A stretch of 64,000 nt of DNA from Bubalus kerabau (GCF_029407905.1 NC_073635.1:32789501-32853500); one strand, 5' to 3'; shown: positions 22,700-35,037, counted from the first letter of the stretch. Made by a program: numbers and translations. The notes: generated by a model from the sequence alone, not told the origin.

Positions 22700-23440
22700 T
22701 CGGAAGCACATGTGTTGCTTTGTTCCCTGATTCATGAAGTTAACCTGGACCTCTGGTTCAAGTGGTAACATTACGGAACTCAGGTTCGGCTGCTCACCGC
22801 TCCAAATCCAGTAACTGGAGAGGCAGGTGTCAACAGAAAGGAAAGGTGCTTTAATCAGAAAAGTCATCAAGCTAGTGAGAAGGTGAACTCACATCCTGAG
22901 ACCATCTCCAAGGTTTCTGCTCAGTCACGCAGTTTTTGTTTTGATATTTATTTATTTTGCCACGTGGGTCCCAGTTGCAATATGCAGACTGTCTTAGTTG
23001 TGTCTGGCGGGCTTCTGTGGCATATGGGATCTTACTGCCCTGACCAGGGATGGAATCTATCTCCCCTGCATCGCAAGGAAGATTCTTAACCACTAGACCA
23101 TGAGGGAAGTCCCAGCCGCGACAGGTTTTAACGGGCAAAGAATCTTAGTGGTCGTCAAGGCAGGAGGTGGGGTTCTGCATCCTTGTCCACTGTGAGCACA
23201 CTGGCTGACTCTGTCTTCCCAAGTGATCTCGCCCACAGGATCTGCCTGCAAGATTGCTAAGGGTGTTCTTGAGGGGAGAGAGCTAGTCATTCTTTAACTA
23301 CTTAATTCTTTATTCTTCCTTTTATGTAGGAAAGTATCAACAGGTTAATTAGGCTCTTTCAAGGTTACAGGGGAATGGAAATGGGCAAACAGGAAAGAGG
23401 CAAAAGAACTGTCTTCAGTGAGGCTGGGCTTCTCCACTGG
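22700..23440 (-). repeat. Possible LTR, antisense, split by a CHR SINE
   Basis: 22735-22929 and 23115-23440 together have the look of an LTR in reverse ('aaaggtgctttaatcagaaa', 'gagaccatctccaaggtttc'). I cannot name the family and no duplication was identified. Confidence 0.35.
22930..23114 (-). repeat. CHR-type SINE, antisense
   Basis: 'tttatttattttgccacgtg' to 'accatgagggaagtccc', with 'ccctgaccagggatggaatc' inside. Confidence 0.85.
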
Positions 23441-23499
23441 AATTTAATCCTTTTCCTCATTTGTAATTAATAAGTAGCCTATGGGGGAGATATATAGTC

Positions 23500-23948
23500 T
23501 AAGCTATGGTTTTTCCAGTAGTCATCTACGGCTGTGAGAGTTGGACCATAAAGAAGGCTGTGTGCTGAAGAATTGATGCTTTCGATTTGTGGTGCTGGAG
23601 AAGATTCTTGAGAGTCCCTTGGACAGCAAGGAGATCAAACCAGTCAATCTTGAAGGAAATCAACCCTGAATATTCATTGGAAGGACTGTTGCTGAAGCGC
23701 CAATACTTTGGCCACCTGATGCAATGGGCCTACTCACTGGAAAAGACCCTTTTGCTGGGAAAGACTGAGGGCAGGAGGAGAAGGGGTCGACAAAGGATGA
23801 GATGGTTGATGGTTGGATGGCATCACCGACTCAGTGGACGTGAATTTGTGCAAACTCTGGGAGATAGTGAAGGACAGGGGAGCCTGGTATGCTGCAGTCC
23901 TTGGGGTCGCAAAGAGTCAGACACGACTTAGCAACTGAACAATAACAA
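23500..23948 (+). mobile_element. BovB LINE 3' fragment
   Basis: From 'ctatggtttttccagtagtc' to 'cacgacttagcaactgaac'. Stops and frameshifts break the reverse-transcriptase tail. Confidence 0.9.
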
Positions 23949-24124
23949 CACGGGCAAAGATATGTTGAAACTGTGCAGATATCTTTTTTCTCATGTTGTT
24001 TTCATCCACGAATTTTAGCAGTTGATGATTCTTAACTGAAACGATTACTGCCAAATGGTGATTTTCTAGTTCTGGCATTCTTCCTACATCTGGACATTTT
24101 CCAAACAAAACATTTATCCCCCTC
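23949..24124. other. Unassigned sequence
   Basis: Short stretch with no recognised feature. Confidence 0.3.
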
Positions 24125-24530
24125 CCAATTTTTTTAAATTTATGTTTTAATTGAAGTAGATTTATAGTGCGGAGAAGGCAATGGCACCCCACTCCAGTAC
24201 TCTTGCCTGGAAAATCCCATGGACGGAGGAGCCTGGTAGGCTGCAGTCCATGGGGTCGCTAAGAGTCGGACACGACTGAGCGACTTCACTTTCACTTTTC
24301 ACTTTCATGCATTGGAGAAGGAAATGGCGACCCACTCCAGTGTTCTTACCTGGAGAATCCCAGGGACAGGGGAGCCTGTCGGGCTGCCGTCTATGGGGTC
24401 GCACAGAGTCGGACACGACTGAAGTGACTTAGCTGCAGCAGCAGCAGCAGCAGCTTTATAGTGTTGTTAGCTTCTGCTGTACAACAATATGAATCAGCTG
24501 TACGTACACACATAAAAAATATGAAACATT
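24125..24530 (-). repeat. L1 3' UTR fragment, antisense, split by Bov-A2
   Basis: 'ttgaagtagatttatagtg' resumes after the SINE as 'ttgttagcttctgctgtaca', the L1 3' end in reverse. Confidence 0.65.
24170..24454 (+). repeat. Bov-A2 SINE with (CAG)n tail
   Basis: Two BovB-derived monomers joined by 'cactttcatgcattggagaa', ending in seven or so cag units. Duplication tttatagtg at 24161-24169 and 24455-24463. Confidence 0.94.
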
Positions 24531-24754
24531 TCACAAATTTGTTATCTTAGACCCCCAAAATTTTTAATACAATTTTTAAATGACAAAGTTAACCAATTAT
24601 TTAAATTCCTTCTGACTATATCTGAGTATTTCTAGCTTTACCAGCCTCTTGGACATCATAGGACTTGTGAGTCACTTCAGCAATTAAAGGGCTCCCTGAG
24701 CCCATCTTCGCCCAAGCCCAGTCAAGAGGCATGTTCTCACCCAGCATCTATCTG

Positions 24755-24988
24755 TCTTTGGCCACCTGATGCAAAGAGCTGACTCATTGGAGAAGACCCT
24801 GATGCTGGGAAAGGTTGAAGGCAGGAGGAGAAGGGGATGACAGAGGATGAGATGGTTGGATGGCATCACCGACTTGATGAACATGAGTTTGAGCAAGCTC
24901 CGGGAGTTTGTAATGGATAGGGAAGCCTGGTGTGCTGCAGTCCATGGGGTTGCAAAGAGTCAGACAACTGAGTAACTGAACTGAACTG
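24755..24988 (+). mobile_element. BovB LINE, last 230 bp
   Basis: 'ctttggccacctgatgcaaa' to 'gtaactgaactgaactgg'. Strongly 5'-truncated. Confidence 0.88.
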
Positions 24989-24997
24989 GTTGTTGTC

Positions 24998-25213
24998 AGG
25001 TGGCGCTAGTGGTAAAGAGCCTACCTGCCAATGCAGGAGATGAAAGAGATGTGGGTTCCATCCCTGGGTCAGGAAGATCGCCTGGAGAAGGCATGGGCAA
25101 CCCACTCCAGCATTCTTGCCTGGAGAATGCCCTAGACAGAGGAGCCTGGCGGGCCACGGTCTGTAGGGTCGCAAAGAGTCGGACATGGCTGAAGCAACTT
25201 AGCACAGCACAGC
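24998..25213 (+). repeat. Bov-tA SINE
   Basis: Head 'caggtggcgctagtggtaaa' and tail 'gaagcaacttagcacagcac', directly after a BovB end. Confidence 0.9.
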
Positions 25214-27825
25214 ATACTGTCATAGTTCAGGGAGGGAAGGGCTGTTGAACAGAAATTACCAAGTTTAAGGAAAAGTCTAACAAATTTAGAGTGAGCCAAG
25301 TTTTATTCTTTCTGTAGTTTAAATATTAATCTCAATGAATGACATCGTCATACAGAGACTTAACAGAGTCAAAGAATTTATGAAAGCGATATAACACAGG
25401 GTGTAGAGATTCTCTCAGCTAAGGAACTAATTTGATATTTATATTGTGAAGTCAATAATTTAATATTAATTAGAAAGTCACTAGGTAGATATCTCTAACC
25501 ATTCTAAAAGATGTTTTCCTTTCTAATCTTGCTGTATTCTTTTCCTTTTTATTTCATGCGGAGACATTTACAAATACAATCTTTAAGGAAGTTACAAGTA
25601 AGGAATAAAATCTACTTTTTTTTTTGCATAAAAGGTTTTTAGAAAAAGTGTAATTGCATTTCTGATGCATTTGCATTCATATTCTAGACATTTCATGTTC
25701 ATTAAAAAAATACTTTTTAAAAGGTTTGTACTGAGAAGTGGCTATTTAGTCCTCACTATTTAAAATAGCCAGCCTCCTAAAGCCATTATTTGGCTGACCA
25801 TGTAGTGAAGTCATTTGAATGATTACTGTAAAACAGGATTTAAGAGGAAAATAAATGAAAGGGGAAAAGTAATTTTGTGATCATTTCAAAGCTCTAAACG
25901 CATGGGGCCGGGTGCCACGACAATTATTCTGCCTTGCCTGTAGGCACAGGAAAAGTGGAGGGATTTCCTTTGAAAAAAGAGTTCCTTCTAAATCAACAGC
26001 CAGTGGTCAAAGTAAACACTGGGCTGAAGATTACTTCTGAGAAACTGCTTACAACGACTGCAAAGTCATTAACAAAACAAGGAGCTGGGGTGCAACCGCA
26101 ATGGAAGGTCCAAAGGAATGTGTTGAATAACATCGTGTAAGTCAAGCCATCTGTGGCCAGAATCCAGTGTTTGGCGAGAGCATGCTGTACCTATCTATTT
26201 TGTGGTTCTCCTGAAAAATAATTATTAGGAGCTACTTGGACAGAATAAACGACGTAATGTAATCAGTAACTAGCTTGCAGACAAACACACAAAAACCGAT
26301 TCTATTTGTTGGGGAGAAACGAAGCCCCCTCTGGCTACATTATTCCATTGATGGAAAAACATTTACATCTCTTTTGTTAACTAGTTTTCTGTAGAAATTT
26401 TATAATCACCAGGCAACTCTGTTTCACTGCTCTATGAGAAGAGACCGAGTGGCTAGACCCATGTTTTTATTCCACGGCCAAAAAAAGAAAAAAAAAATTT
26501 TTTTTTTTTGAAACTTGAGTCTATCATACATCAAACCTGTCAAGCTTTTTCATTAAAGTTCATGGTTTTTAAGTTCATTGTAAATAACTCAAATTGATTT
26601 TACAAAAGAGGAAAAAAAGTCTTGCCCTGATGTTGGGCATTACAAACTGTAATAATATCCCCTGTCAAAAGGAATTTCTCAAGTGGCTTTGTAAAAGGCA
26701 GTGTGGGGGGAGGATATAGCTAAATAGAAATAATTTGAGGTTAATGTTATACTTTGATTGGAGGTTGACTTCTTTTATTTTCCTAAAAGTCCAGAATTTT
26801 TGCAAAGTATTTAAAGGAAGTCCTGTAGCTATGTTTATCAAGAAATATGTGTCAGATTTAAGTTTGAGGTTCTTAAGAGTTGCTTCCTAGGAGATAATTC
26901 TAACAATAAGGAATTGTCCACTTATTTGCTGAGAGCTCTGTAAATTTTTTAAGTAAGCTCATCACTTGGAATTTTGTTTTCCAAAGCAATGAAAAAGGTC
27001 CTTCCCTCCCGTCAATCAGACAGGGTCACTGCAGCCTGCCAGGCGATATCACTCAAGGTTCATTTCAAGAAGCAGAGCCATGACGAGTGATGTGGAATAA
27101 AAGACTTTTGTGGGCACTGGATGTTTTTATAGTGATGGGAACTGGTGAAATGTCCATGGGAAGCTTGACTCTGTTGTCTGGTGGTGGGCATAACTTTGCT
27201 GTAGGCCAGCAGGGCTGGCGGTCAGGGAAAAGCCCAGATGTGAAAAAGGACAGAGAGGCAAGCCAGACCTGCAAGAACCAACTAGAACCCATGAAGACAA
27301 CCTGGACCTGTGCCTGTCCCTCACCCAGGAGGCCTGGGAAACCCACGGAAGAAGCTGGCCCTCTCCTTACTGAGCTGCATCTGGCTCTGGCCTGGAGCTC
27401 AGAGGAGCTGGGGGAACCATAGGCCCAGCCACGCCCCCCATACCCCACCCTCGTGGAGAAGGAGGCCTGCATGTTGGCAGCCATGCGCAGGTCCCTCCAT
27501 CTTGGGCTTCAAGGGTGCTACTTCAGTTTCCCCATTCAAGTTATGTACAAGTTTCCCTGCAGCCAATCTTAACAAAACCATACAGAAAGGGGATTCTGGG
27601 AAACTCAGCTCCAGCTTAGCTAAGTTGATCCCGCACAAAACCGCACCTGCCATTTCCCTCCAAGCTTGCCAGTCCCCTGGGAGCTGTCTTCACCTCTTTG
27701 CCTGAGATGTTCCTAATACTGGGCTATGGAGAGGCAGCTCCAGGTTAGTGCAGTGGAGGAAATCATCATGACATTCCTTCTGTGATAACATTATCAGGCA
27801 GGCCCCAAGCTTTAGGGACTTCTCG
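25214..27825. other. Third repeat-poor block, candidate conserved noncoding DNA
   Basis: 2.6 kb with no recognised SINE or LINE and no supported exon. An A10T12 run lies at 26488-26509. 25700-26800 is AT-rich but not low-complexity, the texture often seen in distal enhancers. 27060-27720 is more GC-rich and carries modest open frames on both strands without splice or codon support. Confidence 0.35.
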
Positions 27826-27839
27826 TGTGTGTGTGTGTG
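27826..27839. repeat. (GT)n microsatellite
   Basis: Seven GT units directly before a SINE. Confidence 0.8.
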
Positions 27840-28046
27840 CATGCTCTGTCGCTCAGTCGTGTCCAACTCTTTGCGATCTCACGGACTGTAGCCCGCCAGG
27901 CTCCTCTGTCCATGGGATTTCCCAGGCAAGAAGATTGGAGAGGCCTGCTATTTTCTTCTTTAGGGGATCTTCCCAATCCAGAGATCAAACCTGTATCTCT
28001 TGCATCTCCTGCACTGGATTTTTTACTACTGCACCACCTGGGAAGC
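27840..28046 (-). repeat. Bov-tA SINE, antisense
   Basis: 'ctgtcgctcagtcgtgtcca' to 'ctgcaccacctgggaagc'. The GT run is at its 3' terminus. Confidence 0.9.
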
Positions 28047-28305
28047 TATAGTCAACATTATTCTAGAAAATGCAAATTAATCTATAGTTATAGAAAGGAT
28101 ATCAGTGGACAGAGGTTGTGGAAGAGAGTAGGGTGATGGGTTAGAAGGGGCATGAGAATACTCTGACTGTGATAGATAGGTTGCTTATCTTCTTGATAGA
28201 TGTTTCATTGGTATAAACATATCCCAAAGCACATCAAATTATACCTTAACATATATGCAGCTTATCATATATCAATGATATCTCAATAAAGCTAAAAATA
28301 CCAAC
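28047..28305 (+). repeat. Old L1 (L1M-like) 3' end
   Basis: 'gggtgatgggttagaagggg', 'attataccttaaca' and the terminal 'tctcaataaagcta' follow the L1M 3' end order. Confidence 0.6.
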
Positions 28306-28714
28306 TATGTAAAGGCTTCGAAGAGTGACCAAAAACAAACAAAAGATCATTCAATCTGAAAAGGAGTCCCTCCCTCCTCCAAAAAAAGAAAAAGAAACTG
28401 AAAAAGAAATGTTAATAGAGCTTCAGAGACTATGAACTAATACAAAAAAGTCTGACATACATAGACTTGGACTCTCCAAAGGAGAAAACAAAAGAGAATG
28501 AAGCACAAGAAATATTAGAAGAAACAGTGAGAAAAAACTTTCCAAATCTGTGGAAATATATAAACTCATAATTATGAGAGATTTAGCATATCCCAAACAA
28601 GAAATTTATAAAGGAAGCCACATCTAGGCACATTACAGTGAGATCTATGAAAACCAAAGAGAAAGTCTTAAAAACACAGAGAGAAAAACACTTTACTCAA
28701 AGGCAGGAAAATTA

Positions 28715-29917
28715 CCAGAACCTCTTACCTGCCTCCTGAGAAATCTGTATGCAGATCAAGAAGCAACAGTTAGAAGTGGACATGGAATAACAGACTGGTT
28801 CCAAATTGGGAAAGGAGTATGTCAAGGCTCTATATTGTCACCCTCCTTATTTAACTTACATGCAGGGTGCATCATGCAAAATGCCAGTCTGGATGAAGTA
28901 CAAGCCTCAAGATTGCCGGGATAAATATCAATAACCTCAGATATGCAGATGACACCACCCTCATGGCAGAAAGTGAAGAGGAACTAAAGAGCCTCTTGAT
29001 GAAAGTGAAAGAGAAGAGTGGAAAAACCTGGCTTAAAACTCAACATTCAGGAAACAAAGATCCTGGTGCACTGGGATGACCCTGAGGGATGGGATGGGGA
29101 GGGTGGTGGGAGGGGGTTCAGGATGGGAACACATGTACACCCATGACCGATTCATGTCAATGCATGGCAAAAACCACTACAATATTGTAAAGTAATTAGC
29201 CTCCAATTAAAATAAATAAAGTAATTTAATTAAAAATTAAAAAAAGTAAAATACAAATAAAAAACCACACAAAGATTATGGCATCTGATTCCCCAAATAG
29301 ATGGGGAAACAGTGGAAAGAGTGACAGACTATTTTCTTGGGCTCCAAAATCACTGCAGATGGTGACTGCAGCCATGAAATTAAAACTTGCTCCTTGGAAG
29401 AAAAGCTATGACAACCCCAGACAACATATTAAAAAGCAGAAACATTATTTTACCAAAAAAGATCCATCTAGTCAAAGCTATGGTCTTTCCAGCAGTCATG
29501 TATGGATGTGAGACTTGCACCATAAAGAAAGCTGAGCGTTGAAGAATTGGTGCTTTTGAACTGTGGTGTTGGAGAAGACTTGAGAGTCCCTTGGACTGCA
29601 AGGAGATTCAACCAGTCCATCCTAAAGGAAATCAGTCCTGAATATTCATTGGAAGGACTGATGTTGAAGGTGAAGCTCGAATACTTTGGCCACTGGATGT
29701 GAAGAACTGACTCATTGGAAAAGATCCTGATGCTGGGAAAGATTGAATGTGGGAGGAGAAGGGGGTGACCGGATGAGATGGTTGGATGCCATCACCGGCT
29801 CAATGGACATGAGTCTGAGTAAACTCCAGGAGTTGGTGATGGGACAGGGAAGTCTGGCATGCTGCAGTCCATGGGGTTGCAAAGAGTTGGACATGACTGA
29901 GGGACTGAACTGAACTG
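28715..29917 (+). mobile_element. BovB LINE, RT palm to 3' end, with nested L1 piece
   Basis: It begins at 'ccagaacctcttacctgcct' and keeps an intact YADD box (near 28940), but frameshifts (29030, 29390) and stops disable it. Perfect 10-bp duplication aggaaaatta at 28705-28714 and 29918-29927. L1 3' UTR is inserted at 29067-29268. Confidence 0.93.
29067..29268 (+). mobile_element. Short L1 3' UTR insertion in BovB
   Basis: 'gaccctgagggatgggatgg' to an A-rich tail. The flanks acaaagatcctgg (29054-29066) and acaaagattatgg (29269-29281) look like a 13-bp duplication with two changes. Confidence 0.82.
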
Positions 29918-30121
29918 AGGAAAATTATTCACATGGGTGCAGACTTAACCAGAACCAATGAGGTCAGAAATAGTGAAAACACATCTTTAAAATGCTGAAG
30001 AAAAAAGAATGTCAACCCCCAATTATATATCTAATGAAAATATCCTTTAAGAATATTGTACAGAACAATACAAAATTTCAAATACAAAATTTCAAATAAC
30101 CTCTCCTAGTCAGTGATTTGT

Positions 30122-31015
30122 CTTTTTTTTTTTTTTTTTTACAAATTCATTTAAACTTTTCATTTTGGGGTAATTATCAATTCAGATGCAGTTGTAAGAT
30201 CTCATACAGAGAGGGTCTATTGTACCCTTTACCCAGTTTCTCCCAATGGTAACATCTTGCAAAACCCTAGACAATATCACCACTAGGACATGGGCATCCA
30301 TCAGTGAAGGCATGGGGCATTTCCATCACCACTACAAGGATATCTCATCACTCTTTTATCCTCCTCACTCTCGCTCTTTCCTTAAAACTGCTGCCAACCA
30401 CTAACCTAGTCTCCATTCCTATAATTTTGTCGTTCCAAGAATGTCACATAAGTGGCATAATATGCAACCTTTTAGGATTGGATTTTCCATTCATAATTCC
30501 TTGGAAATTCAACCAGGGTATGTGTCTATAGTTTGCTCTTGTTCATTGCTGGGTAGTGTTTCATGGTGTGGATGTATACTGCCTTTTGTTTGACCATTCA
30601 CTCATTGAAGGACATCTGGTCTTATTGTTGCTTGTTATGAATAAGTGAAGTGAAAGTCATTCAGTCGTGTCTGACTCTTTGTGACCCTATAGACTTCAGC
30701 CTGCCAGGGTCCTCTGTCCATGGGCTTCTTCAAGCAAGAATACTGCCATTCCCTTCTCTAGGGGATCTTTCCACCCCAGGGATTGAACCTGGGTCTCCCA
30801 CACTCCAAATTCTTTACCATCTGAGCCACCAGGAAAGCCCCTATTATGAATAAAGCTGCTGTAAATATTTTTGTACAGGTTTTTGTGAGAACATAAATTT
30901 TCATTTCTCTAGGCTAAATACTTAGAAATGCAATCACTGGGTTATATGGCAGTTGCATGTAATATATATATATAAATATAAATATATTTTTATATATAAA
31001 TGCCAAATCATTCTT
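30122..31015 (-). repeat. L1 3' end, antisense, split by a SINE
   Basis: It opens with a 20-T run (the reversed poly(A)), then 'ttttggggtaattatcaatt' and on to ORF2-end words ('tgaataaagctgctgtaaat'). A TA-rich tract lies at 30958-31004. Confidence 0.8.
30645..30843 (-). repeat. Bov-tA SINE, antisense, with 10-bp duplication
   Basis: 'gtgaagtgaaagtcattcag' to 'gccaccaggaaagccc'. Perfect duplication ttatgaataa at 30635-30644 and 30844-30853. Confidence 0.92.
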
Positions 31016-31464
31016 CATTCCCACCAGCAATATGTTGGTGATTCATTTCTTCACCTCAGAATTTTCTCTCTGTTGTTCTGTTTGGGTAATTTCTATCTAT
31101 CAGTTCACTGATTCTTTCATCTGGGCTCTCCACTCAGCTGTAGAGCCCTACTATTGAGTTTTTAATTTGGTTATTATAATTTCTATTTGGCTCTTGCTTA
31201 CACCTTCTATTTCTCTGTTGAGCTGCTCTATTTTATTCACTATCAGAGTGCTTATAATCAATGAAGCATTTTTATGATGTTCGCTTCACATCTATGAGAA
31301 TTCTATTACCGATGGTATCTTGATATTGTCCTCTATTGATTGTCTTTTTCATTCAGTTTGAGATCTACCTGGTTCTTGATATAATGAGTAATTTATTAAT
31401 GCAACCTGGAACTTTGTGGTATTATATTATGAGACTTTGGTACTTATTTAAATTTTCTGTTTTA
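31016..31464 (-). repeat. Old L1 5' UTR-like sequence, antisense
   Basis: 'cagttcactgattctttcat', 'gtaatttctatctatc' and 'tatttctctgttgagctgct' match the reversed L1M 5' region. Most of ORF1 and ORF2 is missing between this and the 3' end to the left. Confidence 0.55.
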
Positions 31465-31888
31465 GGTGGCTTCATCTCACACCACCCAAGAAGTGGAAGG
31501 GAGGGTGCTTCCTCTCTGCTGCCAGGTGGGAAGAGCAGTCACGTGTCACTGAACCTTCCGAGTTGGCCCCAAGGAGGGCCACCTGCCTGGTGTTGTTTGA
31601 GTCAACAGAACGAGACTGAGTCAGATTCGGAAGCAAAGGAAAGCTTTATTCCCTGATCAGAGAACAGAGAGGTGTGAGCTCCTGGTCCAGAGCACAGGCT
31701 GTCCTGTAGGCTGTGGGCGGGGCTGCTTTATAGGGTCCCGGTCAGCAGTGAGGGGGCGGGGCTCTTTGCGCACAGCCCTGAGCCCAGGTGTAAGTGCAGC
31801 CACTACCCATCAGGAACCCTGGTCTGAAGTGCCGGGTTCGAGGTCTTTGTCCATGGCTGCCTGTGAGCCAGCGACACTAGACTCAGCA
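31465..31888 (-). repeat. Endogenous retrovirus LTR, minus strand
   Basis: On the minus strand there are GC boxes, a TATA box (TATAAAG, 31732-31726), an AATAAA signal (31650-31645) about 75 bases later and a GT-rich downstream stretch, the normal order of an LTR. The minus-strand 5' edge TG is at 31888-31887. The other edge is approximate. It sits at the 3' side of the pro-pol remnant. Confidence 0.7.
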
Positions 31889-33874
31889 CTGAGGAAAAGA
31901 AGAAAAGGTCAGACTTGATTTTATTACCCAGATTCTGCTTTTATTCTCCTGGAATTGTGCATTGGCTTTGCTGGTGATGAATCCCTCCACTCCCATTTGT
32001 CTAACCTCTTGGAGACAAAGGAGATGGTTTAAGATACATGCTCAGATATCAACAAGAGACCGGTGGTTACCTGTCACATTCTCCTGAAAAGGCAGGACTC
32101 CAGGTCTTTGGGCTGGATGCACCTGAGTGTCCCTGGCCCATTTTGGTGGTATTTCGGAAAAGAAGCTCCAGGTCAGAGCATGGTTCACGCGAGTGGTCAA
32201 GGGGCCCATGGCCCCAGCTTGTTTCTCTGGAGGCTGGGGCTTGGGGGCCTCTTCGCTAGAGTATAGTGTCCCCATGGAGTGGCCCCTGCGACTTCAGAGC
32301 AGGGAGGGTGGTGAAGGTCACCAGGTGGCGTCTGCTCCACTTAGGGGTGAGCAGGGCTTGCAGGCTGCTGGTTTTCCAGATTTTCAGATGCGCCTAGGCT
32401 CCTGGCTGGAAGGCTGGGGCTGGGTCAGTGAGTGCAAGCAGCAACTGGGTCCCATATTCCATGAGAGCTTTCCTGGTTTCTCCTAACTGGAGCGCACACT
32501 TGAGTTGTTCCATTTCAAGGGGACTGAGGTGTCTTTTCTCTCCAGCTATGGAAATGGGAGTTCATTTCCCATTAAGTTCAAGGGCACTTAACCTGGAGCT
32601 GACCGCATGTGGAGTAGGGCAGTCAGAGTTTCCTGACATAGCTTGGCTAACACCTGTTTCCCGATCTGATTTGATCTATTTTCTCTATTGATTGAGGTCT
32701 CTGGGCTGAGAGGAAGGTCCAGCCATCCCCTTTGTCACTTGAGATTCAAGTCCTGGACCATCATTTGTTGTAGGGATCCTGGGAGCCCAAACCTGGGGAT
32801 TCTCTCTCTTACTACTGCCTTAGCTGCTTCAGCTGCTGTTTCAATTGTAGCGGGGAATTCTTCTATCCACTCAAAAAATGTGTTTACTAGCACCAAGAGA
32901 TACCTGAAATTGCCAGCTGCCCTCAGCATGAGATCAGTATGTCAGTCTTCTCCAGGGTATGTCCCCCTGATCTGAATGGTCCTTATCTGGGGCTTTGGTG
33001 GAGAAGGGAGTCAGGCGTGTTTCGACAATCCCACTGATTATACCTTTCATGCCAGGAGTTACCGTGACCCTGCTAACCAATGATATAGGGCTTCCCTCCT
33101 GGAGTGAGTTCTTTGATGAGCCTCCCTTATCCTTGACAAGCTGCAGTTGGGGAAAGAAGTATCTCCTGTGGTCATTAACTGGCCGCTGCTGGCCTCCTGG
33201 ATCTCTGTTGAAGTAGCTCAGTCTGGGAGGGCCAGGACGGGGGCCTGAAGGAATTGCTATTTCAATTCTTGAAAGGCCCCTTTGAATTCTGGTTTCCATT
33301 AGAAGGATCATCATCCTTTCCATTCAACATTTCAAGTAGAGGCTTAGCTACTAGACTAGGGCTGGGGATCCAGGTGCTGCCATCCCCAGGAGACCCCCAA
33401 GAAGTCTTCTAATTCTAGGAGGGGTGAGGCTACATATGCATCTCCCATCTCCTAAGGTGGGCTTCCCTGACCTTCTGTTGAGAATGCTGCCAGGTGGGTG
33501 ATCCTGGTTTGTGATATCTGAACCCTTTTCTTGGACACTGCATACACTTTATTGGCTAGGTGGTTTGGGGGTGGTTATAGTATTTTTTATCCGAAGCTTC
33601 CTTAGTAGGCCTGGTGATCAGACTGTTGTCTACATTTTGGAGGAGGTGATCCCTCCTTCAGATGTAGATCTTTTAGGCCTTTAGCTGTTTCCCCAAAGAT
33701 GATGAGGGAATTTTTGAATTCTTAGAGCAGTACTGTCTGGAAGTATTGTTTTTGTTGAGTCTTTGGGTCCTGCCACTCAAAAGCAAAAATTCCGTGTGAC
33801 TTTGGGGCAAATGGAATATAGGAGGTGTGTCTTTTTTTTAAAGTGCTTTTAAAAAAGATTTTTTTGGTGGGGAT

Positions 33875-34047
33875 GTGGATCGTCTTTAAAGTCTTTATTG
33901 AATTTGTTACAATATTGCATCTGTTTTTTCAGGTATTTTTTTTGTTCTAGAGGCATTTTGGGATCTTAGTTCCCTGGCCAGGGATCAAACTTGCAACCCC
34001 TGCATCTGAAGGCAAAGTTTTAATCACTGGACTGCCAGGGAAGCCCC
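33875..34047 (-). repeat. CHR-type SINE inside the ERV, antisense
   Basis: 'gtctttattgaatttgttac', 'gatcttagttccctggccag' and 'ggactgccagggaagcccc'. Confidence 0.85.
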
Positions 34048-34180
34048 AGAAGGCATCTTATAAATCTTAACACAGAATACCAGGTCCTGGTGGATAGAGA
34101 GTGGCCAGTAGGGTGTATGGAATAGGGACTGTTGGATGTGTTTCTTCAGGGGCTTCATTACTGCCCTGAGGTCCTGTGGG

Positions 34181-34395
34181 GCTTCCCTGGTGATGCAGTG
34201 ATAAAGAATCTGCCTGCCAATGCAGGAGATCCAGGAGACTCAGGTTCGATCCTTGGGTCAGAAAGATCCCCCAGAGAAGGAAATGGCAACCCATTCCAGT
34301 ATTCTTGCCTGGGAAATTTCATGGACAGAGGAGCCTGGTGGGCTACAGTCTATGGGGTCACAAAGAGTTGGGCATGACTTACAGCAACAAAACAA
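34181..34395 (+). repeat. Bov-tA SINE inside the ERV
   Basis: 'ggcttccctggtgatgcagt' to 'gttgggcatgacttacagca'. Confidence 0.9.
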
Positions 34396-35037
34396 TCTGT
34401 ACCATCCTGCATTCCCCACTGGGTTTCTTTATGCGAAGAGGCAGGGTATTACAGGCCGAATGAATGGTCGAATAAGGCCCTAGCCAATCAGGTCTTGTAC
34501 AGGGGCAGTCAGTGCCCAACAAGGCCCCCTGATGGCGAGGGTACTGTTTTCTCTTGGGTCATGTGTGTCTGGGTTTTAGATGGACTATTACCGGACTTTC
34601 TCTGACAGCTCATCCCATCCGTCCCTGGTCCCAGACCTGGAGCTTCACTTCAGGCAGGTGGACTCACTCTGTCTGGGGAGGTTTGTCCTCAGCTATCAAT
34701 GTCATTCATTATCTTGTGCCCTTTGTCTATGGGGACCCCAGACTCTAGCTTGTCTCCCGTTGTGGAGAGTAGCCCCTAGTTTATGTAAGATGTCTCTTCC
34801 CAGGAGGGGTACAGGGCATTCAGGGACCTGCAGGAATGAATGGGTGAGTGTGTGCTGGTCCACTTTACCTTCGAGTGGCTGCAAATGCCCATTCTCAGGC
34901 CTCCCCTGATACCCCATCATTTTACAGCTCTTGGGACCAAGTTTGCCTGGTCTGGTGCTCAGAACTGAGCAAGTGGCACTGGTGCCGACTAAAAGTATAT
35001 TTATAGCTTTTGTTATATCAACCTTCCCATTGATCAT

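Larger units (their letters stand above)
28400..30115 (+). repeat. Old L1 5' UTR-like sequence, split by BovB
   Basis: 28400-28714 ('aaaaactttccaaatctgtg', 'tctaggcacattacagtg') and 29918-30115 ('atgctgaagaaaaaagaatg', 'aatatcctttaagaatat') read as consecutive parts of an L1M 5' region in sense. Confidence 0.55.
31889..35037 (-). pseudogene. Decayed gammaretrovirus-like pro-pol remnant
   Basis: Read from 35037 down to about 32200, conceptual translation shows, in the normal retroviral order, a protease-like part (34702-35037), the start of reverse transcriptase (about 34410-34510), palm and thumb regions (about 33350-33870 and 33000-33330), the integrase core (32735-32929) and the integrase C-terminal region (about 32230-32320). 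Stops and frameshifts are frequent throughout and part of RNase H looks deleted near 32930-32990. No gag was recognised to the right and no env between integrase and LTR. A CHR SINE (33875-34047) and a Bov-tA SINE (34181-34395) interrupt it. Only one LTR was found. An inactive ERV1-class fossil. Confidence 0.75.
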
